A stretch of 64,000 nucleotides of DNA, from assembly GCA_018383195.1 (NCBI GenBank), contig JAGZOP010000001.1, forward strand, positions 124,001 through 188,000, read 5' to 3'. The DNA comes from Clostridiaceae bacterium. GTDB taxonomy: Bacteria; Bacillota; Clostridia; Oscillospirales; Butyricicoccaceae. The position numbers and the translations under genes were made by a program. The notes under the pieces were generated by a model, which did no database searches, was not told the DNA's origin, and saw only the letters and a program-made list of their open reading frames with translations. Positions 52,381 to 62,828 of the stretch are shown here, one piece after another (the first letter of the stretch is position 1; the number at the start of each line of letters is the position of its first letter).

Positions 52381-53553
52381 TTATTCAGCCGATAAAACAT
52401 CGGTCAAAATCGAATTGGAGAGCAGAAATCCCTGCTCGGTCAGCCGCCATCGGCCATTTTCAAATCGGGTCAGTCCATGCGGCTCAAAAAACCGCAAGCG
52501 GCGCGCAAACGGCATAAAGGACACGCCAAACCGCGCCTCAAATGCTTCGGGCACAACACCATCTGCCGTGCGCAGCGCAAGCATCAAAAACTCCAAAGCG
52601 GGTGAAAAACCGTCCACTTCATCCTCCTGCACCGGGGGCTGTCCGGCAAGAAAGGCATCCAGACTGCGGTCATATGCAAAGCGCCTGCCGTCAAGCAGCG
52701 AATGTGCAGAGGGACCTATGCCGAGATAGGGCGATAAATCCCAGTACTTCGCGTTGTGCTTTGCACGAAAGCCGGGTTTTGCCCAGTTGGAAATCTCATA
52801 ATGCTCATATCCGGCGGCAGACAGCATCCCGCACAGCGCCAAATACATGTCCGCCTGCACATCCTCATCCGGCTGAACAATTCGTTCCCGTGCAAACGGC
52901 GTGCCCGGCTCCACCTTGAGCGCGTAGCACGACAGGTGCGCGGGGGCAAGCGCCAACAGCGCCTGCACCGACTCCAGCAGCCGGGGTTCGTCCTGTCCGG
53001 GCAGCGCATACATCAGGTCGAGCGACAGATTTTCAAATCCATAGCGATATGCCTCCCCGACCGCGCGGCGCGCCTCCTCGAACGTATGCCGCCTGCCGAG
53101 CATGCGCAGCTCACCGTCGTGCGCGGACTGCACGCCGACTGACAGCCGGTTGACACCCGCGCCGCGCAGCGCGGCAAGCAGCGCCGCGTCCATGCTGTCC
53201 GGGTTGCATTCGACTGTGATCTCGGCGTTTTCTTCCACGGAAAACGCACGCGCCGCCGCGCCGAGCAGGCGGGTCAGTCTGGCGCCGCCGAGCAGAGAGG
53301 GCGTGCCGCCGCCGAAATACACAGTATCCACGCGGTATTCGCGGCATCGTTCTCCCCATGCATCCAGATGGCGGCACATGGCATTTACATAATCGTCCAT
53401 TCGCTCGGGCGCAGCGAGCGAATAAAAATCGCAGTATTTGCACTTGGACGCGCAGAAGGGAACGTGAATATAAAGGGAGAGTGGAGATTGGAGAGTGGAG
53501 ATTGGAGAGTGGAGATTGGAGAGCGGAGCGCTGCCCTGCGATTTTTGTGCCAT
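52381..53553 (-). CDS. hemW: HemW-type radical SAM heme chaperone
   Basis: Coproporphyrinogen-oxidase-like radical SAM protein; HemW proteins are heme chaperones rather than oxidases. It is 390 aa from the ATG at 53553. The radical SAM cluster motif is HVPFCASKCKYCDFYS (CxxxCxxC plus the HemW-type extra Cys). It is followed by VYFGGGTPSLL, VECNPDSMDAALLAALR and GVNRLSVGVQSAHD. The residues between start and motif (SNLHSPISTLQSPL) are encoded by a 14-bp tandem repeat and are not family sequence. No alternative start is seen between the repeat and the motif. It lies 53 bp after lepA. Confidence 0.92.
   Translation of the reverse strand: MAQKSQGSAPLSNLHSPISTLQSPLSLYIHVPFCASKCKYCDFYSLAAPERMDDYVNAMCRHLDAWGERCREYRVDTVYFGGGTPSLLGGARLTRLLGAAARAFSVEENAEITVECNPDSMDAALLAALRGAGVNRLSVGVQSAHDGELRMLGRRHTFEEARRAVGEAYRYGFENLSLDLMYALPGQDEPRLLESVQALLALAPAHLSCYALKVEPGTPFARERIVQPDEDVQADMYLALCGMLSAAGYEHYEISNWAKPGFRAKHNAKYWDLSPYLGIGPSAHSLLDGRRFAYDRSLDAFLAGQPPVQEDEVDGFSPALEFLMLALRTADGVVPEAFEARFGVSFMPFARRLRFFEPHGLTRFENGRWRLTEQGFLLSNSILTDVLSAE
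53477..53518. repeat. 14-bp tandem repeat x3 in the hemW start region
   Basis: Three exact copies of GAGAGTGGAGATTG (plus strand) at 53477, 53491 and 53505, then a partial GAGAG. Total 42 bp, i.e. 14 codons, keeps the hemW frame. One copy gained or lost would shift it. Confidence 0.9.
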
Positions 53554-53606
53554 CTTTACGCTTCCCTCCCCATTCTTCACTCTTCCCTCTTAACTCTCAA
53601 CTCTTT

Positions 53607-55415
<1,809 letters not shown>

Positions 55416-55455
55416 GTCTTTACTCCTTCGCAAAGATGTTTCTGTGTTATTCATC

Positions 55456-55484
55456 ATAGTATCATATTTCGCCGCTTTACACAA
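55456..55484 (-). promoter_or_regulatory. Sigma-A promoter for lepA
   Basis: Minus strand: TTGTGT (55484-55479), 17-bp spacer, TACTAT (55461-55456), about 40 bases before the GTG start. Confidence 0.65.
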
Positions 55485-55606
55485 GAAAATCACATAGAGA
55501 ACATCTTGCCGTACCACCGCCCTGTTTTGGTGACATTTACAAAAGTCCATGCCATGCGGACAATGTGGAGGTTTGATGTAGGTTGTGTGAAGTCTGCGCA
55601 ATCCGG

Positions 55607-55635
55607 TTGACATCGTCAGACTATCGTGATAGTCT
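55607..55635 (+). promoter_or_regulatory. Promoter for the BlaI-like/M56 pair
   Basis: TTGACA (55607-55612), 17-bp spacer, TAGTCT (55630-55635). The -35 is perfect; the -10 is inside the first palindrome. Confidence 0.6.
55619..55634 (+). promoter_or_regulatory. BlaI-type operator, site 1
   Basis: GACTATC-GT-GATAGTC, a perfect 7-bp dyad overlapping the -10. BlaI/MecI-family operators have comparable TACTA/TAGTA-containing dyads. Confidence 0.7.
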
Positions 55636-55642
55636 ATAGCCA

Positions 55643-55658
55643 TACTATTGCAATAGTC
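55643..55658 (+). promoter_or_regulatory. BlaI-type operator, site 2
   Basis: TACTATTG-CAATAGTC, with perfect ACTATTG/CAATAGT arms. Its centre is 24 bp from that of site 1, near the transcription start; similar core to site 1. Confidence 0.7.
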
Positions 55659-55668
55659 CACGGATGCG

Positions 55669-55696
55669 GACGCTGTTCAAGCGCTGGAACAGCGTC
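55669..55696 (+). promoter_or_regulatory. Leader hairpin of the BlaI-like gene
   Basis: GACGCTGTTC/GAACAGCGTC perfect 10-bp stem with an 8-base loop. It lies between the operators and the ribosome-binding site, not followed by T, so it may stabilise the transcript. Confidence 0.6.
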
Positions 55697-55725
55697 GCGC
55701 AGTCCAAACGAAAGGAAGAACTGCT

Positions 55726-56085
55726 ATGGAGCACAAACTCTTCGATTCTGAGCGGCGTGTGATGGAACTACTGTGGCAGCACGGCGATCTGACTGCCAAA
55801 GAGCTGTCTCAGAGACTCGCGGAAACCGCAGGCTGGAACAAAAACACCACCTATACCGTCGTAAAAAAATGCGTAGAAAAGGGGTACATCCACCGTCAGG
55901 AGCCGGGGTTCCTCTGCCATGCCCTGCTGACCCAGTCGCAGGTGCAGCAGGATGAAGCCGGAGAACTGGTCGATAAGGTCTTTTCCGGCTCTCCCTCACA
56001 GCTGTTTGCATCCCTGCTCGGCGGCGGACGCATCGACAAAGACGAAATCGACAAGCTCCGCCGCATGATCGACGAATATCAGTGA
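55726..56085 (+). CDS. BlaI/MecI/CopY-family transcriptional repressor
   Basis: Winged-helix repressor of 119 aa: DSERRVMELLWQHGDLTAKE, then NKNTTYTVVKKCVEKGYIHR (recognition helix and wing), then a C-terminal dimerisation part (SPSQLFASLLGGGRIDKDEI). Members of this family are cleaved when the partner M56 protease is activated. The palindromes upstream are its probable operators, giving autoregulation. The only other gene in the operon is the peptidase, 8 bp downstream. There is no beta-lactamase nearby. RBS GGAAGAA precedes the ATG. Confidence 0.92.
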   Translation: MEHKLFDSERRVMELLWQHGDLTAKELSQRLAETAGWNKNTTYTVVKKCVEKGYIHRQEPGFLCHALLTQSQVQQDEAGELVDKVFSGSPSQLFASLLGGGRIDKDEIDKLRRMIDEYQ

Positions 56086-56093
56086 GGCAATCC

Positions 56094-57281
56094 ATGTATG
56101 ATTTTTTGCAAATGAGTCTGGCAGGCAGCGGGATGGTCCTGACCACCGCACTGCTGCGGCGTATCTTGGGCAACCGGCTTCCCCGTGCGGCATATCTGTT
56201 GCTGTGGGGCTGCACCATGATACGGATGCTGGTGCCCAACGCTTTCGCATCACCATGGAGCATTTTCGGCAGTCTCCCCGCACCGGAACCGTCCGTAATT
56301 TTGATGACAGGAGCGGTTCCTTCGGCATCCCCCTCTGCCGTTTCGGTTTTCCCTGCGGTCTGGCTGTGCGGCATGCTCCTATGTACGCTCAGGTTCCTGT
56401 TTCGGGAAATCCACGCACGGAATGCGCTGCGTCATGCACAGCCTGTGGACAGTCCCATGGCGCACATGCTTCTCACGCAGTCCGGCATCCGACGGCGTGT
56501 GCGCATCCGCACCCATAAAAATGTACGCAGTCCCCTGACCTATGGCGTGCTGCGCCCGGTCATCGTGCTGCCGGAGGTAGAAATGGCGGATGCCTCCCTG
56601 CGCTTTGCGCTGCTGCACGAGCTGTGCCACATCAGGCGGTGCGACTGCCTGTGGAAGCACCTTGCGGCACTGGCCGCCTGCGTCCACTGGTTCAATCCCT
56701 GTGCATGGCTGCTGCTCACGCTGCTCGACCGTGATTTGGAGATTTCCTGCGATATGCAGGTGCTGCGCCGGTGTACTGGTGACCACCGCGCAGAATACGC
56801 CCATATCCTGCTTGATTTTGCAGCACAGGCACTCTCCTCTGCCCCTTTGGCAAACCATCTCAGTCAAACTCCTCTGGAAGAAAGGATTCAAATGATGATG
56901 ACAACCCGTAAAACTTCGATTGCCGGAATCGCGCTGGCAACCGCCCTTGTACTGGGCACTACTTCGGCATTTGCCGCCTCCCCCAAGGAAGACGCTGCAT
57001 CTCTTGCAGCAAAATGCACTTCTTCGGTCGCTTTGGATGGAGATGCCATCCCGGAAAGTGAAGGTATAGAAGCAACGTATTCCGTAACGACCTCTGAGTC
57101 GCTCGACGCTTCCTCGGATGACATCCTCGTAAATATGAAGAGCGAAGACGGGCAGGAAATCTGCCTGTCGCCCAAAGACGGCGTATTGCAGGACGACGGC
57201 TCCTATCTCTACACCCTGCCGGACGGCAGCGAATGCCATGTCTATCTGGCGGACGTTACCACTCCTGCCGAAAGTAAATAA
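56094..57281 (+). CDS. BlaR1-like M56 metallopeptidase with unusual C-terminal ectodomain
   Basis: Membrane zinc protease of 395 aa that should sense a signal and inactivate the adjacent BlaI-like repressor. N-terminal helices lie at about residues 8-30, 35-55 and 85-105. The M56 domain holds the zinc motif LLHELCHIRRCDCLWKH (HExxH), LDRDLEISCDMQVL (third ligand Glu) and RTHKNVRSPLTYGVLRPVIVLP. A further helix (about 270-290) precedes an acidic 100-residue C-terminal domain. That domain has no penicillin-binding SxxK site, so beta-lactam sensing is unlikely. The signal is unknown. The ATG at 56094 follows TGAGG. Confidence 0.88.
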   Translation: MYDFLQMSLAGSGMVLTTALLRRILGNRLPRAAYLLLWGCTMIRMLVPNAFASPWSIFGSLPAPEPSVILMTGAVPSASPSAVSVFPAVWLCGMLLCTLRFLFREIHARNALRHAQPVDSPMAHMLLTQSGIRRRVRIRTHKNVRSPLTYGVLRPVIVLPEVEMADASLRFALLHELCHIRRCDCLWKHLAALAACVHWFNPCAWLLLTLLDRDLEISCDMQVLRRCTGDHRAEYAHILLDFAAQALSSAPLANHLSQTPLEERIQMMMTTRKTSIAGIALATALVLGTTSAFAASPKEDAASLAAKCTSSVALDGDAIPESEGIEATYSVTTSESLDASSDDILVNMKSEDGQEICLSPKDGVLQDDGSYLYTLPDGSECHVYLADVTTPAESK

Positions 57282-57287
57282 CCTCCC

Positions 57288-57315
57288 TCCCCCGCTTCGG
57301 CGGGGGATTTTTTTA
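57288..57315 (+). terminator. Intrinsic terminator after the M56 gene
   Basis: TCCCCCGC/GCGGGGGA stem with a UUCG tetraloop, followed by seven T. Confidence 0.9.
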
Positions 57316-57316
57316 T

Positions 57317-57351
57317 AAAAAAATTCCCCCGGCGCTGCCGCACCGGAGGAA
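57317..57351 (-). terminator. Intrinsic terminator after spo0A
   Basis: Minus strand: TTCCTCCGG/CCGGGGGAA stem, 10-base loop, then a T-run (57323-57317). Confidence 0.75.
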
Positions 57352-57360
57352 CCGTTCCAA

Positions 57361-58131
57361 TTAGCCGAACTTCATTTCAAGACGCAGGCGATCCGCGATC
57401 ATAGAGATAAACTCCGAGTTCGTCGGCTTGCCTTTGAGTCCGGATACCGTGTATCCGAAATATGCCTGCAAGGTTTCGAGATCCCCACGATCCCATGCGA
57501 CCTCAATCGCATGACGGATGGCGCGCTCGACGCGGGACGATGTGGTCTTGAAGTGCTTTGCAATCGCCGGATACAGGATTTTGGTGATCGCGCCCACCGC
57601 CTCCATATCCTTCACCGCCATCATAATCGCCTCGCGCAGATACTGGTATCCCTTAATATGCGCCGGAACACCAACCTGATGAATCACATCCGTCACACGC
57701 ATTTCGAGCGAAACATCATCATGGACCGCCGCCGCATTGCCGCGGTTCAGTGACCCGCGTGTCAGCCTCCACTGCATCATGCGCGTAATCAGCGCACTGA
57801 TATCCAGCGGCTTGCGCATAAAATAACTGACGCCGAGTTTGGTGCAGTCTGTTGCCGCTTCCGCGCCGCCAAATGCCGATAATACGAACACGCCGATTCG
57901 TTTCCCGCGCTCACTGAGCTGCTGAATCACGCTCAACCCGTCAATTTCCGGCAGCAGCAGGTCAATTAACAGCAGGTCCACCGGAACTTCCTCTACGGTC
58001 TGCAAGGTTTCCTTACCGGTCGAAGTGACGCCGACAACCTCAATGTTCTCATTCTGTGCCAGCGTTTCTCCCAATAGGCTGCAAAATTCCTTATCGCTGT
58101 CTGCGAGCAGTACTCGAATTTTCTGATCCAT
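57361..58131 (-). CDS. spo0A: Sporulation master regulator Spo0A
   Basis: Response regulator that commits the cell to sporulation. It is 256 aa. The receiver domain (about 1-125) has the acidic pair in VLLADSDKEF, the phospho-acceptor Asp in LLLIDLLLPEIDG and VFVLSAFGG. The C-terminal effector (about 145-256) contains HIKGYQYLREAIMMAV, then TSSRVERAIRHAIEVAWDRG, the conserved recognition helix. The ATG at 58131 is preferred to a GTG four codons upstream, which would overlap the RBS (GGAAGG). It lies about 180 bp after spoIVB, the conserved order in spore-forming Firmicutes. Confidence 0.97.
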   Translation of the reverse strand: MDQKIRVLLADSDKEFCSLLGETLAQNENIEVVGVTSTGKETLQTVEEVPVDLLLIDLLLPEIDGLSVIQQLSERGKRIGVFVLSAFGGAEAATDCTKLGVSYFMRKPLDISALITRMMQWRLTRGSLNRGNAAAVHDDVSLEMRVTDVIHQVGVPAHIKGYQYLREAIMMAVKDMEAVGAITKILYPAIAKHFKTTSSRVERAIRHAIEVAWDRGDLETLQAYFGYTVSGLKGKPTNSEFISMIADRLRLEMKFG

Positions 58132-58181
58132 GATGTCAAACACCTTCCATTAACTCTTGATTTCGTTTCGCAACTTACCTA

Positions 58182-58210
58182 ATTTTACCATATAATCGCG
58201 GAAATAACAA
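58182..58210 (-). promoter_or_regulatory. Proximal sigma-A promoter for spo0A
   Basis: Minus strand: TTGTTA (58210-58205), 17-bp spacer, TAAAAT (58187-58182), about 50 bases before the ATG. Confidence 0.6.
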
Positions 58211-58249
58211 GGCTCTTGGAAAAATTTCTCAATCTTTCCTGAGACATAA

Positions 58250-58256
58250 TTCGACA
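58250..58256. promoter_or_regulatory. 0A box near the spo0A promoters
   Basis: TTCGACA, i.e. TGTCGAA on the minus strand, an exact match to the 7-bp 0A-box core. It lies between the two spo0A promoters. Confidence 0.55.
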
Positions 58257-58267
58257 CCCTCCCGCAC

Positions 58268-58296
58268 ATCATACCACGAAATCAAACGTTCGGCAA
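58268..58296 (-). promoter_or_regulatory. Distal promoter for spo0A
   Basis: Minus strand: TTGCCG (58296-58291), 17-bp spacer, TATGAT (58273-58268), about 135 bases before the ATG. Confidence 0.5.
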
Positions 58297-58311
58297 TAGA
58301 ATGATTGAAAT

Positions 58312-59343
58312 TTATTGGTTTTTCTGCATTTCTGTGATCATTTTCCCAATCTGTACAGCATACCCGCGCGACGGGTCGTTTATTAGGACATGGGTTACTG
58401 CGCCTACAATTTTTCCATTCTGCAATACCGGCGAACCGCTCATGCCCTGCACAATGCCGCCGGTAAGCCGGAGCAGTTCCGGGTCTGTAATCCGGATGGT
58501 CATGCAGCGGTCGTACTCTCCGCCTTCGCCGTAAATTTTGGTGATCTCACAACGGTATTCCCGGACTGTTTCCCCGTCCACGTTGGACAAAATCACCGCT
58601 TCACCGGTTTTGATTTCCCCTGCCTGCGCGACAGGCACGCACGCCTTGCCCGCATAGTAGCTGTTATCAGTCAGCACGCCAAAGATTCCGGTCAGGGTAT
58701 TATCCTCAATCGACCCCATATCCTGCTGCAAATTGAAATCCCCTTGCAGCGAGCCCGGCGTGCCGGACACGCCCTTGACTACGCCGCTGACCGAGGATTC
58801 CATAAGATTGCCGTCTTTCAGCGGCACAAGCACACCGGTTTCCCCGTCGCAAATTCCGTGCCCCAATGAACCATACTGTCCGGTTTCGGGATCGACATAG
58901 GTGATTGTGCCGATGCCTGCCACGCTGTCGCGCACGGTGACGCCCAAACGATACACACCCGTCCGATCCTGCACCGCGGCGCAGGTCAGCGTCAGCGTCT
59001 TTCCATCCCGCTTGACGCCAAGCTCTATCGGCTGTCCGGCAGACAGCGCGACCTTTTTTTGCAATGCCTGCCCGCTGTCAATTTTGTCTCCGGATACTGT
59101 CAGCAGGATGTCGCCTTGCCGCAGCCCCGCCTGTTTTGCCGGAGAAACCTCTCCCACTGCGGTCATGACCGGTTCGACGGATTCTACTACCAGCCCGTCT
59201 GTCTGCATCCGAATGCCCGCCGTACGCCCAATCGGGATGACTTCGGTCAGCGCAGCCGCTGCACCGCCCGTGAGCGACAATGCAACCGCAGCTGCTGCCA
59301 GCCATGCTGTCCATTTTGTCCTAAATTTTTGCAATGCATTCAC
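58312..59343 (-). CDS. spoIVB: SpoIVB serine peptidase
   Basis: Forespore-secreted PDZ serine protease that signals across the membrane to activate pro-sigma-K processing. It is 343 aa. An N-terminal membrane segment is at about residues 12-32. A PDZ domain spans about 50-125 (VESVEPVMTAVGEVSPAKQAG). The S55 protease domain has the catalytic His in GSLGHGICDGETG and Ser in GGIVQGMSGSPVLQ. It precedes spo0A on the same strand, as in Bacillus. No sigma-F/G promoter was confidently found. Confidence 0.95.
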   Translation of the reverse strand: MNALQKFRTKWTAWLAAAAVALSLTGGAAAALTEVIPIGRTAGIRMQTDGLVVESVEPVMTAVGEVSPAKQAGLRQGDILLTVSGDKIDSGQALQKKVALSAGQPIELGVKRDGKTLTLTCAAVQDRTGVYRLGVTVRDSVAGIGTITYVDPETGQYGSLGHGICDGETGVLVPLKDGNLMESSVSGVVKGVSGTPGSLQGDFNLQQDMGSIEDNTLTGIFGVLTDNSYYAGKACVPVAQAGEIKTGEAVILSNVDGETVREYRCEITKIYGEGGEYDRCMTIRITDPELLRLTGGIVQGMSGSPVLQNGKIVGAVTHVLINDPSRGYAVQIGKMITEMQKNQ

Positions 59344-59493
59344 CTCCCACGTTTACTATGCCACAGCGGGTGCGAAAAAACATCTGTGATTGTTTGCCCG
59401 CTCGTTTAACATTTGGCGGGATATCTCGAAATGCGTCTGTGCAGACACAATTTGTATTTCGTCTCTGTACTTTTATTTTCATACGGACTATGG

Positions 59494-59499
59494 TATACT
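59494..59499 (+). promoter_or_regulatory. Extended -10 for the SLOG gene
   Basis: TGG-TATACT, an extended -10 with TG two bases upstream (59491-59499), about 37 bases before the ATG. No good -35 was seen. Confidence 0.5.
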
Positions 59500-59535
59500 G
59501 AGTGCAGAAACTTACAGATTTTTCAGGAGGCTGCC

Positions 59536-59880
59536 ATGAAAGTTGCCGTTGTTGGGTCGCGCAGTGTGAGCGATATCCATTACGATACCCTGTGCAGAAC
59601 GCTGCCAATCGGCGTGAGCACGATTATCTCGGGCGGTGCAAAGGGCGCGGACGCGCTCGCCAAACGGTACGCGATGGAAAACGGTCTGTTTTATGAAGAA
59701 TATCTCCCAGACTATGAACAGTATGGCCGTGGCGCCCCTATGCAGAGGAATCGGGAAATTGTGGACCGTGCCGATTATGTCATCGTCATGTGGGATGGTC
59801 AGTCGCGCGGCGCGTCCTATGTCATGAAATATTGCATCGACAGCGGCACGCCGGTACGTGTTTTGATTTGTCACGATTAA
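59536..59880 (+). CDS. Single-domain SLOG/DprA-like nucleotide-binding protein
   Basis: Compact Rossmann-like protein of 114 aa: VAVVGSRSVSDIHYDT (strand plus GSR motif), STIISGGAKGADALAKRYA (glycine-rich loop), then YGRGAPMQRNREIVDRADYVI and MWDGQSRGASYVM. These are the SLOG-superfamily motifs, shared with DprA and YpsA. It is close to the DUF2493 type. The ligand is unknown; SLOG proteins bind nucleotides or derivatives such as ADP-ribose, and some act in anti-phage signalling. The ATG at 59536 follows AGGAGG. It stands alone with its own promoter and terminator. Confidence 0.85.
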   Translation: MKVAVVGSRSVSDIHYDTLCRTLPIGVSTIISGGAKGADALAKRYAMENGLFYEEYLPDYEQYGRGAPMQRNREIVDRADYVIVMWDGQSRGASYVMKYCIDSGTPVRVLICHD

Positions 59881-59923
59881 ACGCATTTTAGTTTTGCAGT
59901 CTTGTCCTGCTTTTATGCAACAG

Positions 59924-59955
59924 AAAATGTCCGGCTTGCAAGCCGGACATTTTTT
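59924..59955. terminator. Bidirectional terminator between SLOG gene and glgP
   Basis: AAAATGTCCGGCTTGCAAGCCGGACATTTTT, almost fully self-complementary with A- and T-runs. Confidence 0.9.
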
Positions 59956-59957
59956 GT

Positions 59958-62318
<2,361 letters not shown>

Positions 62319-62455
62319 GATACGTCTTCCTCTCTATCCTTGATCGATCCCCGTCGCCGGGGAGCAGGGTTCTCTGATTTTCTCCGCCGGGCGGAACGTT
62401 GTTTGAAAAAAGCAGCAAATCCAATTTGTCGCTTTCCATCCAAGTGTCTGTACAT

Positions 62456-62484
62456 AGAATAGCATATTGCATGCAATTTTGCAA
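62456..62484 (-). promoter_or_regulatory. Sigma-A promoter for glgP
   Basis: Minus strand: TTGCAA (62484-62479), 17-bp spacer, TATTCT (62461-62456). It leaves a leader of about 130 bases. Confidence 0.6.
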
Positions 62485-62500
62485 GTCTTTCCGAAATTTT

Positions 62501-62507
62501 TTCGACA
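62501..62507. promoter_or_regulatory. 0A box upstream of glgP
   Basis: TTCGACA (TGTCGAA on the minus strand), an exact 0A-box core about 17 bp upstream of the glgP -35. Confidence 0.5.
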
Positions 62508-62780
62508 CATTGTACAAATCTAAGTTTTGCAATGTACAAAATCACCGAATCGAATCCACCAAAAACGCATATCCTGTACAATTCCCTATCTTTTTTGTAT
62601 CCACCAAACGCTGTAATAAACCCACTTTTCACCCTCCATTTTACGCCATTTTTCCGCAGGAATTTAAAATGATATTCAGCCCGCCCGAAAGCCTCCTGCC
62701 CACTATCCTACGCCGCATCCCACGCTGATATACGCTTTCTCTGCGTCCTGCATGAATTTTGAAAATTTCAAAAAAAGCGC

Positions 62781-62820
62781 AAAAAATCCCGGTATGACCG
62801 AAGCCACATCGGGATTTTTT
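62781..62820 (-). terminator. Terminator after the URO-D-like gene
   Basis: Arms AAAAAATCCCG/CGGGATTTTTT with an 18-base loop, about 10 bp past the stop; T-run on the minus strand. Confidence 0.75.
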
Positions 62821-62828
62821 CTATCAAC

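Larger units (their letters stand above)
55416..55725. other. Divergent regulatory region between lepA and the BlaI-like gene
   Basis: 310 bp without a gene. It holds the lepA promoter, about 120 bp with no motif I recognise, then the BlaI promoter, two palindromes and a leader hairpin. Confidence 0.7.
62449..62580. promoter_or_regulatory. Four TGTACA hexamers upstream of glgP
   Basis: TGTACA at 62449, 62511, 62533 and 62575, spaced 62, 22 and 42 bp, close to multiples of 21 bp (two helical turns). They could be half-sites of a regulator, or chance in AT-rich sequence. Confidence 0.35.
62319..62828. other. 510-bp intergenic region upstream of glgP
   Basis: Contains the glgP promoter, a 0A box, four TGTACA hexamers and the terminator of the next gene. 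Otherwise AT-rich; I see no ORF or RNA gene. Confidence 0.7.

Noticed and set aside
56094..57281. Beta-lactam sensor BlaR1/MecR1
   Set aside because: No penicillin-binding SxxK domain at the C-terminus and no beta-lactamase gene nearby.
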